Positions 1-9,967 are shown, numbered from the stretch's first letter. The stretch is DNA of 36,960 nt from Candidatus Dojkabacteria bacterium (GCA_012513575.1 JAAZBX010000015.1:1-36960); one strand, 5' to 3'. Made by a program: numbers and translations. Notes: generated from the sequence alone by a model not told the origin.

Positions 1-123
1 CTCTTGTAATTTTTTTTTAATAGATTCTTTCTTTGATAAGTCAACTTTCTTATTTGCTAGAGAAACTGCTCCAAAAAGAAATAATATTAGCAGGATTATA
101 ACAATCGTCATAATTAAACTCAT
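1..123 (-). CDS. Partial CDS running off the left edge; N-terminus MSLIMTIVIILLILFLFGAVSLANKKVDLSKKESIKKKLQE, a single TM helix plus a basic segment
   Basis: Reverse-strand ATG at 123-121 overlaps the TGA stop of the upstream gene (ATGA overlap); open to the window edge; hydrophobic N-terminus. Not in the ORF track because it is truncated. Confidence 0.55.
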   Translation of the reverse strand, partial: MSLIMTIVIILLILFLFGAVSLANKKVDLSKKESIKKKLQE

Positions 124-2015
124 TTGGTCCATATTTTTTTCTTTATTGATTTAATAATTAAGGTTCCAATAATAATGAAAACAACAAAAAGTAGGAGAGA
201 CAATATTTTAGTTATTATATTTATATAAAATGGAGTATTTTCTGGAATGTCTTTCTCTACATAGAATTCCGATATTAATCCAGAGGCGTTATTTGCATTC
301 CCAGATAAAAATATTTTAGAGGAGTATATTTTCTCTATTGGTATATTTAGTTGTAAATTAATGTTTTGTTTTGGGAGAATTAGAAACGAATTAATATTTG
401 TAGTGCTGTCTAGATATTTTGATATATTCGAAATATTGGACTTAATTAATGCTATATTGCTAATTGCTACAGTCCCAGTGTTTGAGATGTCGATAAATGT
501 TTTAACAAAATTTTTTGTGACATTATAGTTTTCAAAAGAAAGAGTCGTGTTTAAATTAATTACTTTCTTTACTTCTAAATCTTCCGAAAGCGAAACCTGA
601 AAGTCGGAGGGAGAGTAAAAAGAAAGGGTAGGGCTCATCGGATTTTTACCCCTTTTAAGAATCTCTATATGGTCAGGAAAAGAACTTCCAAACAAACTTT
701 TTTTAGTAAACTTTTCTAGAAATGGATCACTAATAAACCATTTCTTTTCTTTCAAATCATAATATTCCACCCAGTAATGGTAATATCCATCAGTAGTTTT
801 ATTTGAGATATCTGAGATGTAACCCAAAACTAATCTGCTTGGAATAGAGAAATATCTTAATAGGGCGATATAGTAATCAGCGAAATCAATTGGGGTTGCA
901 TTGTTACTGTCTTTTGTTATCCCTGAAGCTCCTAACCTTTTAGTTTCGATATTTCCTAAAATTGTATTTGAATTAAAATTTAATCTGTAAATGACATATT
1001 GATAAATATACCTATAAAATAAAGACTTCTCTTTATCCCCCAATAGATTAATATCAGTAGCATTCTCATTTATTTCAAGCCCTTTATCCTTCATGAAAGA
1101 TAAAAGCCTTTTTATCTCAACTTTCTCTGAAATCTCCCAATATCCCACCTGTTTTGTTAAAAAGGCCTTATCCTCAAATTCCTTGGGGGAATAGTTGTTA
1201 TCTTGTATGTACCCCAAGATATTACAATTAATAGTTTCTTTTGGTTTAACAATATAATTAAAAATGTAATTTCCGTCTTCATCGATAGATGACCAGGAAG
1301 GTAGGGGAGAAATACTTTGCCATATAATTGTCTGTCTTTCTGAGTCCATTGGTAAAATAAGCTCAAAAGTTTGACTCTCTTCAGTAGAATTTGTAAATAC
1401 TCTATTAACAGAAAATTTAAATTGAATCCCTTCAGAAAAATAAAGTGTTGTTTCTGTATTAATGGGATTTTTAACTGTAAGAACAATATTTTTTCCTTCC
1501 TGAATTTTGGAGGATATTAATTCGGAAGACCAAGAGTAATCTCCTTTTTCCTTTGGATATTTGATGATTACTTCCTTCAAAGTGCTGTCGAGAATATTTG
1601 ATTTGAAATTGTACGAAATTGAGTTATTTATATTTGTTTGGTAAATAAAGGATATTTCGAAAAATTCATTGGCTGGGATAACGCGGTTCTTTAGGTCAAT
1701 TTGAATATCTGTAAGTTCCCCTCTGCTATAACTTTTACATTCTATGACCTCTGTTTTGTTTATATAACAAGTTGGTTTAACATTAGGGGCATCAATGGTT
1801 GTAGTATATATAGATAGAACTCTAGTGGTGTTCGCTGTTAATTGAACAGTAGCAGTTGTCTCAATAGCAGAATCTCTAACTAAGTGAGAGAAGTAAGAAT
1901 TAATTTGGAAAATAGGTTCTTGTGCAAAAAGTGATGAAGGAAAAAGGGAAAAAAGTAAAAGAAAGAAACTAGTATTTAACAGAATCTTCTTTAAATAGCC
2001 AATTAAACTTTTCAT
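120..2015 (-). CDS. Secreted, membrane-anchored transglutaminase-fold protein, probably lacking the catalytic Cys
   Basis: 631-aa ORF; signal peptide (KKILLNTSFFLLLFSLFPSSLFAQ), C-terminal TM helix, transglutaminase-like core 'IDFADYYIALLRYFSIPSRLVLGY...HYWVEYYDLKEKKWFISDPF'. Confidence 0.75.
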   Translation of the reverse strand: MKSLIGYLKKILLNTSFFLLLFSLFPSSLFAQEPIFQINSYFSHLVRDSAIETTATVQLTANTTRVLSIYTTTIDAPNVKPTCYINKTEVIECKSYSRGELTDIQIDLKNRVIPANEFFEISFIYQTNINNSISYNFKSNILDSTLKEVIIKYPKEKGDYSWSSELISSKIQEGKNIVLTVKNPINTETTLYFSEGIQFKFSVNRVFTNSTEESQTFELILPMDSERQTIIWQSISPLPSWSSIDEDGNYIFNYIVKPKETINCNILGYIQDNNYSPKEFEDKAFLTKQVGYWEISEKVEIKRLLSFMKDKGLEINENATDINLLGDKEKSLFYRYIYQYVIYRLNFNSNTILGNIETKRLGASGITKDSNNATPIDFADYYIALLRYFSIPSRLVLGYISDISNKTTDGYYHYWVEYYDLKEKKWFISDPFLEKFTKKSLFGSSFPDHIEILKRGKNPMSPTLSFYSPSDFQVSLSEDLEVKKVINLNTTLSFENYNVTKNFVKTFIDISNTGTVAISNIALIKSNISNISKYLDSTTNINSFLILPKQNINLQLNIPIEKIYSSKIFLSGNANNASGLISEFYVEKDIPENTPFYINIITKILSLLLFVVFIIIGTLIIKSIKKKIWTK

Positions 2016-2703
2016 ATTTTCTTATCAATTGTTTGATAACAGTAGTTTTAGGTGTAATTCCAAACTCTTTAATTATTTTATCCATTTCTACTTTTTCTAC
2101 CTCATTCACTATTTTGTAATTTGGATTTCTTACAATTTCCTGTTTTGCATTTTTTCTAATTACATAATAAGCCATTCCACTGTTGTCATCAAGGACTACT
2201 CGAGACACAGCATTGATATAAAGAATCTCTGCAAAAATTAAGGACGAATTTTGTCTAGGGTTCACAGCAACAAAATCGTAATTAGCTGGGATGATAATTT
2301 TTTGTCCTTTTTTGGCAAGAAATTTAATAACTCTATTTTCTTTTGGAGATTTGTATTGCTGAAGGAGAATAATAGCAGTTCCGCTAAGAATTTCAATTAA
2401 CCTAGGATATTTTTTACATCTAGTTACTTTGGTCTTAACAAATTCAATTCCAGCTAAGTTCGGACTTATTGTATAAATATGTAATTTGATTTTTTTTGAT
2501 GAGAAGAGAGAATCTGTGTCAACACTGTAGTATTTTTTGTAGAATATCTCAGGACAATCAAGCTCTTTGTTAAGTAATTGTTCTCTAATGTCATCTATAG
2601 TAAAGTCTTTCTTTTTCTGAAAAGATGAATTCTTAAAGATTAATGCATCGTTTTCATAAATAATTGAAAGTCCTGTTGCTGATTTCAAGTCAATTTTTGC
2701 CAT
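1969..2703 (-). CDS. Cupin-type glucose-6-phosphate isomerase-like protein, degenerate metal site
   Basis: Similar to recalled archaeal cupin PGI: 'VKTK......EILSGTAIILLQ' and 'IIIPANYDFVAVN...AYYVI' correspond to 'TKGHFH..AEVYVALKGKGGMLLQ' and 'VYVPPYWAHRTVN'. Confidence 0.55.
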   Translation of the reverse strand: MAKIDLKSATGLSIIYENDALIFKNSSFQKKKDFTIDDIREQLLNKELDCPEIFYKKYYSVDTDSLFSSKKIKLHIYTISPNLAGIEFVKTKVTRCKKYPRLIEILSGTAIILLQQYKSPKENRVIKFLAKKGQKIIIPANYDFVAVNPRQNSSLIFAEILYINAVSRVVLDDNSGMAYYVIRKNAKQEIVRNPNYKIVNEVEKVEMDKIIKEFGITPKTTVIKQLIRKYEKFNWLFKEDSVKY

Positions 2704-2755
2704 GAGGTATTATACCATATGAATATGAAAACATAATAAATCTCTATATAAAGGG

Positions 2756-3046
2756 TTAATCGTTGTTTCTGTAAGATTTGAGTAATTCAGAGCATACAAT
2801 CCCCGCAACTATGTAGAAAAAAAGCGAAACAATTAAAACTGAGGGGATTTCAAACTTCCAAAAATTTATTGTACTGTCTACAATCCCCTGAAACGGGGTA
2901 ATCAAAATATTACTTATGGTATTAACCCATTGGACTATTTGGTTCTCTGAATTTGCGTTAATAAAATAAAGAATTATTCTTAAACCAATAACTCCTTCAA
3001 TAAGGACACACAAAAAATAAGCAATTCTTATTATTAGTTTAATCAT
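2756..3046 (-). CDS. YggT-family small membrane protein
   Basis: 96 aa, two to three TM segments, 'GLRIILYFINAN...ILITPFQGIVD' resembles the YggT family. Confidence 0.65.
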   Translation of the reverse strand: MIKLIIRIAYFLCVLIEGVIGLRIILYFINANSENQIVQWVNTISNILITPFQGIVDSTINFWKFEIPSVLIVSLFFYIVAGIVCSELLKSYRNND

Positions 3047-3048
3047 AA

Positions 3049-3774
3049 TTAAATTTTTTCTAAATTATCCAAGTAATACTGTAATTCTAGCATAAATCTA
3101 GTTACTCCGTTTGCCCAAGCATGTGCGGGGCTTGCCCCACATGGGGGGCAATAAATTGGTTCGATTTGGAAAGGGTTCATATCAGTACCGTAACCCTTTG
3201 AGAATCTTTCGGTTATATGGATAATAGCGTCATCCCATGTAGTAAACATACTCCAACCATCTTCATTCCCATTGACTCCTCTCCAACCCCAAGCATTATT
3301 AGAGCCCTTTGGTGTAATATTCCCAAAAGCTGATTCCACCCCAGAAATAGAGGCAAGAAGTCTCCAGTCCAGTCCATACTTGTCCGCTTCAATTACGAAT
3401 GTTTCTGCACTTGCTGCCATGGGAGAGTGGTATGATTGAAGAAATTTGTTCATAGCAAGAACTCTAGGATCAATGGTAAAAAATTTAGTATTTGAGATAC
3501 TTTTGGATTTTAAATTCCCATCATATGTCGCCAAGTTATACTCTTTTGAGTTGGCATAAACATCAAAAACAGGAGAGAGTACATTTAGAGTTTGTTTTTG
3601 GCCTGAGCGAAGCACCAATATTATCTGTTTTGAAATGAAAGATTCTACTAGGGGCGATAGTAAAAAATAGTAAAGTACAAACAAAATAAGTAAAGCAACT
3701 ACTCTAAAAATATTAGAGCTATGGTTTGTCAATGTGGAAATGAATTTCCCTTGTTCTTCCGATTCATTTGTCAT
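3049..3774 (-). CDS. Membrane-anchored glucosaminidase/lysozyme-like peptidoglycan hydrolase
   Basis: N-terminal TM then 'SPMAASAETFVIEADKYGLDWRLLASISGVESAFGNITPKGSNNAWGW'. The track start at 3801 is a TTG; ATG at 3774 preferred. Confidence 0.7.
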   Translation of the reverse strand: MTNESEEQGKFISTLTNHSSNIFRVVALLILFVLYYFLLSPLVESFISKQIILVLRSGQKQTLNVLSPVFDVYANSKEYNLATYDGNLKSKSISNTKFFTIDPRVLAMNKFLQSYHSPMAASAETFVIEADKYGLDWRLLASISGVESAFGNITPKGSNNAWGWRGVNGNEDGWSMFTTWDDAIIHITERFSKGYGTDMNPFQIEPIYCPPCGASPAHAWANGVTRFMLELQYYLDNLEKI

Positions 3775-3809
3775 AATATCTAGTATATCAAATTGGGGCA
3801 ATTTATGTT

Positions 3810-6800
3810 ATGTTCACTCATTTACACTTACATACAGAGTATTCCTTGTTGGATGCCACAATCCGTATTTCGGATCTTATAGAGAAATTAAAGGAAAGTG
3901 GTATGAAATCTTGTGCCATTACAGACCATGGAAGCATGTATGGTGCTTTTAAATTCCAAAATGCGATGAAAGCTGAAGGTTTAAAACCAATTATTGGATG
4001 CGAGATTTATGTTGCTCCAAGGACAATGGCTGACAAGGAGCATGGAATCGACAACAATTATTTCCATTTAGTTCTTTTAGCAAAAAATCTTAAAGGATAT
4101 AAAAACCTTATAAAAATAGTCTCTGTTGCTCATATGGAGGGCTTCTATTACAAGCCTAGAATCGATTTTGAAACTTTAGCAAAGTTCTCGGATAATTTAA
4201 TAGCTACTTCTGCATGTCTTGCTGGACCAATATCTCAACCTTTACTTTCTAATGATTATGCGAAAGCTCTTGAAATGGCACAGAAGTACTCCGAAATTTT
4301 TAAAGACAATTTCTATATTGAAATTCAAAGAAATGGGATGGAGGAGCAAAATATTGTCAATGAAGGATTAATTAAAATTTCCAAGGAACTAAATCTTCCT
4401 CTGGTTGCAACGTGTGATTCTCATTATTTGAATAAGGAAGATGCAGAAATTCAAGAAATTCTTTGGTGTATTTCTGATGGACTTACGATGGATGATCCTA
4501 ATAGACGAAGAATGCCAACAAACGAGTTCTATGTTAAGACACCAGGAGAGATGGAGAAACTGTTTAGTGACTTACCGGAAGCAATTGAGAATACTCAAAA
4601 AATTGAGAATGCCATTGAAGAATACGATATTTCATTTGAAAGGGTTGAAACTAAATATTTAGATTTACCCAAAGGTGAAACTGCAAAATCATATCTCCGT
4701 AAGCTTGCTTTTGAAGGTGTTGAAAGAAAATATGGTGAATTGACAGATGATTTGAAAAATAGACTTGAGTACGAGCTTTCTATAATTCATGATAAAGGAT
4801 ATGACGACTATTTCTTGGTAGTTAGAGATTTTGTTCAGTTTTGCCATGAAAAGGATATAGTGGTGGGTATGAGAGGTTCTGGTTGTGGTTCGGTTGTCGC
4901 TTATGCTACTGATATTACGAGCATAGAACCACTTTCTTGGGAATTGTATTTTGAAAGATTCCTTAATCCTGAGAGACCCAGTCCTCCTGATTTCGACATA
5001 GATATCGCTGATAAAAGAAGAGATGAAGTGATCCAATACACTATTGAGAAATATGGAATAGAGAATGTAAAACAGATTGGAACTTTTAGTAAGCTTCAAA
5101 CAAGGCAAGCCATTAGAGATGTTGCAAGAGTTATAGGGATTGACCTTAAAATTGCCGATACACTTTCAAAGATGGTTGAGATTGTTTTTGGTAAATCTAA
5201 GGGAATTGATTACATGATAGAGAAAAACCCAGAATTCGCGGAAATAATAAATTCTAGTGAAGAAACGAAACATTTAGCTGAAATTGTAAGAAAGATTTCA
5301 GGATTATGTAGGGGGGTGTCAACGCATGCTTGTGGAATAATAATTACGCCACAACCTGTTGTTGAATACTGTCCAATACAAAGAGATGCACACAATGAAG
5401 GGATTGGGATGACTCAATATGAGATGTTTGATATTGAACCACTAGGATTAATGAAATATGATTTCTTGGGTCTAAGGAATCTTCATATAATTGGTGCAGC
5501 TCTACAAAAGATTCATAGAACTACGGGAGAGAAAATTGACCTAAGAAAAATCGATTTTAATGATAAGCAGGTATTTGATTTAATTAAATCTGGTAATACT
5601 GTTGGAATTTTTCAATTAGAGAGCGAAGGGATGAAAAGGACAATAAGAACACTCGAGCCAGAGAATTTGGAGGATATTTGCTACATTCTTGCAGCATATA
5701 GACCAGGGCCAATGCAATATATTACTGAGTATCAAGCTGTAAAAAAGGGTAAACAAAAACCCGACTATATTTTCGATGAATTGGAGCCAGTTCTCTCTGT
5801 TACAAAGGGGGTAATTACTTACCAAGAGCAAGTAATGAAAATAGCTCAAGTAGTAGCTGGTTACTCTTTGGGAAAGGCAGATGTGTTAAGAAGAGCTATG
5901 GGTAAAAAGAAGCCAGAGGTAATGCAGAAGGAAAAGCCCGCATTTATTCAAGGAGCTAAAGATAATGGATTTGACGAAGATAAGGTTGAAAAACTTTGGG
6001 ACAAGTTATTGCAATTTGCAAACTACGGATTTAACAAAGCACATAGTGCATCTTATGCAACAATTTCATACTGGACAGCTTATCTTAAGCAGCATTACCC
6101 ACTTCAATATATGGCTGCACTTCTTGAAGGAGATCTAGAAAAGTTTGACAGGGTAATTCTAGATTTAAAAGAATGTAAACGAATGGGAATAAATGTGCTT
6201 CCCCCCAATATTAACAAGAGCGGTTACTATTTTACGGTAGATGATAAAAATAATATCTGGTTTGGTTTGGGAGGGATAAAAAATATTGGTGATGATCTTG
6301 TAAAATCAATTATTTCTGAAAGGGATAATCATGGGAATTTCCAAAATTTAGATGATTTTGTTCATAGAGTTTTTGATAAAGTAAATAGAAAAGCTATTGA
6401 ATACCTAATAATGGCTGGTGCGATGGATGGATTTGGGAACAGATTGGACCTACTGAAAACACTCCCCATAATTTATGAAAAGGAAAAAGACATCCAAAAG
6501 TCATCAAAAGTAGGTCAATTTGATTTTTTCTCACTAAATAATAGTAATAATCAAAATAAATCCTTTGTTGCAAGTCCTTTAATTCATGATACTGAAACTG
6601 ACCCAAATGTAATACTTCAGTGGGAAAAAGACCTCTTAGGATTATATTTCTCAAGTCATCCACTTGATTCTTTGCAAGAGTTGTTTATCTCAAAAAATGT
6701 CATTACTATGGAAGATGCTTTAAATAATAAGAAGAATAATCAATTCCTTATTTTGGGAATAATGATTACAAAAATAAGAAGGATAACAACTAAAAAAGGT

Positions 6801-7208
6801 GACAACATGGCTTTTTTAAGCATTGAGGATCAAACAGGAAAAAACGATGCCCTTGTTTTCCCAAGAGTATATGAAGAGATCAAATCTAGCCTTAAAGAAA
6901 ATGTTCCAGCACTTTTAGTCGGGAAAATGAATGTCAGAAATGGCGAAAAGAGTATTGTGGTAGAGAAAATTAAAATAATTGACCCGACTAAGCATAATGC
7001 GGTATTTGAAGGAATAACTTTCAGGATTACTCCGGAACATTCTGTTGAGCAAGTTACACAGCTTAAAAAATATATAGCATCCTCAAAAGGAGAGAGCTTC
7101 GTTAGGATAATAGTAAATGATGGCACAAAAAATTCTGTTGTCAAATTAAAAAAAACCATAAATAATGATAGCGATACTAAACATTGGATGGATATCTTCC
7201 CAGCTTAA
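3810..7208 (+). CDS. dnaE: DNA polymerase III subunit alpha
   Basis: 1132 aa; PHP domain (HLHLHTEYSLLD, TDHGS), catalytic PDFDIDIA, C-terminal OB-type region. Confidence 0.97.
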   Translation: MFTHLHLHTEYSLLDATIRISDLIEKLKESGMKSCAITDHGSMYGAFKFQNAMKAEGLKPIIGCEIYVAPRTMADKEHGIDNNYFHLVLLAKNLKGYKNLIKIVSVAHMEGFYYKPRIDFETLAKFSDNLIATSACLAGPISQPLLSNDYAKALEMAQKYSEIFKDNFYIEIQRNGMEEQNIVNEGLIKISKELNLPLVATCDSHYLNKEDAEIQEILWCISDGLTMDDPNRRRMPTNEFYVKTPGEMEKLFSDLPEAIENTQKIENAIEEYDISFERVETKYLDLPKGETAKSYLRKLAFEGVERKYGELTDDLKNRLEYELSIIHDKGYDDYFLVVRDFVQFCHEKDIVVGMRGSGCGSVVAYATDITSIEPLSWELYFERFLNPERPSPPDFDIDIADKRRDEVIQYTIEKYGIENVKQIGTFSKLQTRQAIRDVARVIGIDLKIADTLSKMVEIVFGKSKGIDYMIEKNPEFAEIINSSEETKHLAEIVRKISGLCRGVSTHACGIIITPQPVVEYCPIQRDAHNEGIGMTQYEMFDIEPLGLMKYDFLGLRNLHIIGAALQKIHRTTGEKIDLRKIDFNDKQVFDLIKSGNTVGIFQLESEGMKRTIRTLEPENLEDICYILAAYRPGPMQYITEYQAVKKGKQKPDYIFDELEPVLSVTKGVITYQEQVMKIAQVVAGYSLGKADVLRRAMGKKKPEVMQKEKPAFIQGAKDNGFDEDKVEKLWDKLLQFANYGFNKAHSASYATISYWTAYLKQHYPLQYMAALLEGDLEKFDRVILDLKECKRMGINVLPPNINKSGYYFTVDDKNNIWFGLGGIKNIGDDLVKSIISERDNHGNFQNLDDFVHRVFDKVNRKAIEYLIMAGAMDGFGNRLDLLKTLPIIYEKEKDIQKSSKVGQFDFFSLNNSNNQNKSFVASPLIHDTETDPNVILQWEKDLLGLYFSSHPLDSLQELFISKNVITMEDALNNKKNNQFLILGIMITKIRRITTKKGDNMAFLSIEDQTGKNDALVFPRVYEEIKSSLKENVPALLVGKMNVRNGEKSIVVEKIKIIDPTKHNAVFEGITFRITPEHSVEQVTQLKKYIASSKGESFVRIIVNDGTKNSVVKLKKTINNDSDTKHWMDIFPA

Positions 7209-7227
7209 TTAATTGGTATAATCAGGA

Positions 7228-8709
7228 ATGAATATATCGAAACTTGAATATCTTCCTCAAAAAACTGGAGTTTACAAATTCTATAATAAAGATGGAGTCA
7301 TAATATATATAGGGAAAGCTTTAAATCTTAGAAATAGAGTTTTATCCTATTTTAATTCCTCTTTAAATGATCGTCCCTATGTAAAGAAAATGATTCCCCT
7401 TATTACTGATGTGAAAGTAATTGAAACGAATAATGAGATAGAATCCTTGGTTCTCGAATCAACGTTAATAAAAAAGTATAAGCCCAAATTTAATAGTGAT
7501 TTAAAAGACGACAAATCTTATGTATGGATTTACATTTCTACAAAGGACACCTTCCCAACAGTAAAGATAGTAAGAAATATTAACACGGAAGATATGAGGA
7601 AAGGAAAACTCTTTGGTCCTTACCCAAATTCATCTTCAGCCAAAAGGGTTTTTACATATTTACGAAAACTTTATCCTTTCTGTACCTGCTCTAAAACAAA
7701 ATTAGGAAAAGAGAAAAAATGTCTTTATTTACATTTGGGTTTATGTCCGGGACCGTATCAAGGTTTAATATCAAAGGAAGAGTATAAAGAGAATATTAAT
7801 GAAATTATTGCATTTTTAAAGGGAAAGAAAAGAGGACATATCCTTGAACTTCAAAAACAGATGAGAGAATATTCTATTAATGAGGAATTTGAGAAAGCTG
7901 CGAAATTAAGAGATAAAATAGAGGATTTGAACTACTTGGGAGAAAATATCGATTTTGCGATAAATGATACAGAAGAAAGCTATACTGAGAGAAGGAAAAA
8001 ACTTTTATTAAAAAACTTCACCCAGCTCAAAGAGGAATTAAAAATTCCGAAATTAAGTAGAATAGAGTGCTATGACATTTCGAATATACAGGGGAAAGAA
8101 GCATATGGCTCTTTAGTTGTGGCAGAAAATGGAGAAATCGTTCGAAATAAGTATAGAATTTTCAAAATCAAATCACTCGATACGCCAAATGATATGCACA
8201 TGCTAAAAGAGGTAATTGCACGCAGATTTGATAATAGAAATGCATCAAAATATGAGAAGAATCCAGAAGTTGTCTTAATTGATGGAGGTTTAGCACAGCT
8301 CTCAGTTTTAGAACCTTTTGTACCAAAAGGGATAAAGCTTTTAGGTATTACCAAAGGAAGAAAATACAAAAGGAAAGGAGGCAGGCTCTTAGATGAGTTT
8401 TGGGAGATTAGCAGAGCTACAGGGGAAGTAAATAAGATAAAGTTATCGAACAAAGAAATACTAATTGATTTAAGGGATGAAGCACACCGTTTTGCAATTA
8501 TTCATCACAGGAAAGCAAGAATAAAAAGTGGGTTGCAATCAGAAATTCTTCACATTAATGGGGTAGGGCAAAAGAGTAAAAAGAAGTTATTGTTGAAATT
8601 TAAATCTATCAATAATTTGAGAAAGGCCAGTTTTGAAGATTTAAATAAGGTTTTAAATAATAGAAAAATTAGTTCAGAAGTGTTTAACCATTTTAGAAAT
8701 AATAACTAG
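7228..8709 (+). CDS. uvrC: Excinuclease ABC subunit C
   Basis: 493 aa; GIY-YIG N-terminus (GVYKFYNKDGVIIYIGKALNLRNR), UVR segment, ECYDISNIQG, C-terminal HhH (INGVGQKSKKKLL). Confidence 0.95.
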   Translation: MNISKLEYLPQKTGVYKFYNKDGVIIYIGKALNLRNRVLSYFNSSLNDRPYVKKMIPLITDVKVIETNNEIESLVLESTLIKKYKPKFNSDLKDDKSYVWIYISTKDTFPTVKIVRNINTEDMRKGKLFGPYPNSSSAKRVFTYLRKLYPFCTCSKTKLGKEKKCLYLHLGLCPGPYQGLISKEEYKENINEIIAFLKGKKRGHILELQKQMREYSINEEFEKAAKLRDKIEDLNYLGENIDFAINDTEESYTERRKKLLLKNFTQLKEELKIPKLSRIECYDISNIQGKEAYGSLVVAENGEIVRNKYRIFKIKSLDTPNDMHMLKEVIARRFDNRNASKYEKNPEVVLIDGGLAQLSVLEPFVPKGIKLLGITKGRKYKRKGGRLLDEFWEISRATGEVNKIKLSNKEILIDLRDEAHRFAIIHHRKARIKSGLQSEILHINGVGQKSKKKLLLKFKSINNLRKASFEDLNKVLNNRKISSEVFNHFRNNN

Positions 8710-9812
8710 CTTCTTTTGTTATCTAAGGGTTTGATATTTGTAAATACTGTCTCAAAATATGTTCCTGTAGTTGGAACACCATCAAGAATGTAAACTACTC
8801 CTCTGTAGGGATCTACAATTACCGCAATTTGATGTGTACTTTCAGCACAAGAGATCTTGCCTTTTAGTGCTCTCGCATACTCAGTATAAGCAAGCTCAGT
8901 TCGAGAAATTGCACAATTATTACTCTCTGATTGTTTGTTTAGTAATTCTATGTACAAGTCAAGAAAATAGTCTAGGCCTTTATCAGAATAATTTCCAATA
9001 GGAGTTAAAGAAATTTTTTCCTCTCCACCTATCTCTTTTAAATCCATTTTTCTTAGGTTGTTAAATTCAGAAACGGAGTAGGAAATAATATACTCCTTTG
9101 GTACTTGTAATACCCAAGGAAAATCAGGAAGTAAGTCTTGAACACCTTCTGTAGCTAGAAGTAAATCCCGTTCAGTTTCATTTTTTACTCTTTCTGCTAA
9201 ACCTTCATTTGCGTCTTTCACAGTGATGCTTTCGTACCAAATATCATTGTATTTTGAGAATATTCTTAAGCCCTTATCATCTTTAACCCAATACTGACCA
9301 TTTTTCATGGTTTCAGAACCTTCAGGGACAGTATTTACAAGGTTCCAACCAAGTAGCGGTAATTTAGTATTATAATAATCAAAAACTTCGGTTAAATTGC
9401 TTTTAGGTAATAATCTGTATGCGGAATTTCCGTTACTTAAAAAATTCCTTACCATCTCATTGTCTATATCCCCTTCGAAAATAAAGTGGGAGTTTGGGAA
9501 AATAGGAACATCTTTCATTCCGACAACTTCACCTGTCTCTATATCTAGGAGAGAGGTGTTTTTTCTAAGATTAGATACAAAAAGAATAGAAAAATAAATA
9601 AGACCTATTAATGAACCTGCAACCAAGATAAGCAGAAATAATTTAATTAAGAATTTTGAAGGTTTTTTACCTCCTTTGCTATTTTTTACATAGCTCACTA
9701 ATTTACTCTTAGTTCTTTTTTTCTTAAGGAGTTTAGTATCAAAAGATTTCCTTTTGGGCAAATAGATGTTCTTTGAGAGTTTCTTTTTAGTAAGGTATTT
9801 ATCTTTTGGCAT
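8706..9812 (-). CDS. Hypothetical membrane-anchored protein with Lys-rich cytoplasmic N-terminus and extracytoplasmic domain
   Basis: One TM helix (FLLILVAGSLIGLIYFSILFV). The track start at 9884 overlaps the tRNA; internal ATG at 9812 (MPKDKYLTKKKL) preferred. Confidence 0.75.
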   Translation of the reverse strand: MPKDKYLTKKKLSKNIYLPKRKSFDTKLLKKKRTKSKLVSYVKNSKGGKKPSKFLIKLFLLILVAGSLIGLIYFSILFVSNLRKNTSLLDIETGEVVGMKDVPIFPNSHFIFEGDIDNEMVRNFLSNGNSAYRLLPKSNLTEVFDYYNTKLPLLGWNLVNTVPEGSETMKNGQYWVKDDKGLRIFSKYNDIWYESITVKDANEGLAERVKNETERDLLLATEGVQDLLPDFPWVLQVPKEYIISYSVSEFNNLRKMDLKEIGGEEKISLTPIGNYSDKGLDYFLDLYIELLNKQSESNNCAISRTELAYTEYARALKGKISCAESTHQIAVIVDPYRGVVYILDGVPTTGTYFETVFTNIKPLDNKRS

Positions 9813-9856
9813 ATAGATAATAATAGCATATGATACAATTATATATATAGATAATG

Positions 9857-9862
9857 TATAAT
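9857..9862 (+). promoter_or_regulatory. Candidate -10 box (TATAAT) for tRNA-Gln
   Basis: TATAAT about 12 nt upstream of the tRNA 5' end; -35 is weak. Confidence 0.5.
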
Positions 9863-9873
9863 ACGTAGTCTTT

Positions 9874-9944
9874 TGCGGGATCATCTAATGGTAGGATACC
9901 GGCCTTTGAAGCCGAGAATCATGGTTCGAATCCATGTCCCGCAA
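9874..9944 (+). tRNA. tRNA-Gln (anticodon TTG), no encoded CCA
   Basis: 7-bp acceptor TGCGGGA/TCCCGCA, D stem ATCT/GGAT, anticodon loop CTTTGAA, T arm CATGG-TTCGAAT-CCATG. Confidence 0.93.
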
Positions 9945-9967
9945 TTTCTATTTTAAGAAATAGTTTT

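Noticed and set aside
4689-5108. 139-aa antisense ORF inside dnaE (and similar ones at 5210, 5616, 6394, 6830)
   Set aside because: Opposite a clearly functional conserved gene; composition and lack of family features indicate chance antisense ORFs.
8070-8453. 127-aa antisense ORF inside uvrC
   Set aside because: Antisense to conserved UvrC coding sequence; no recognisable domain.
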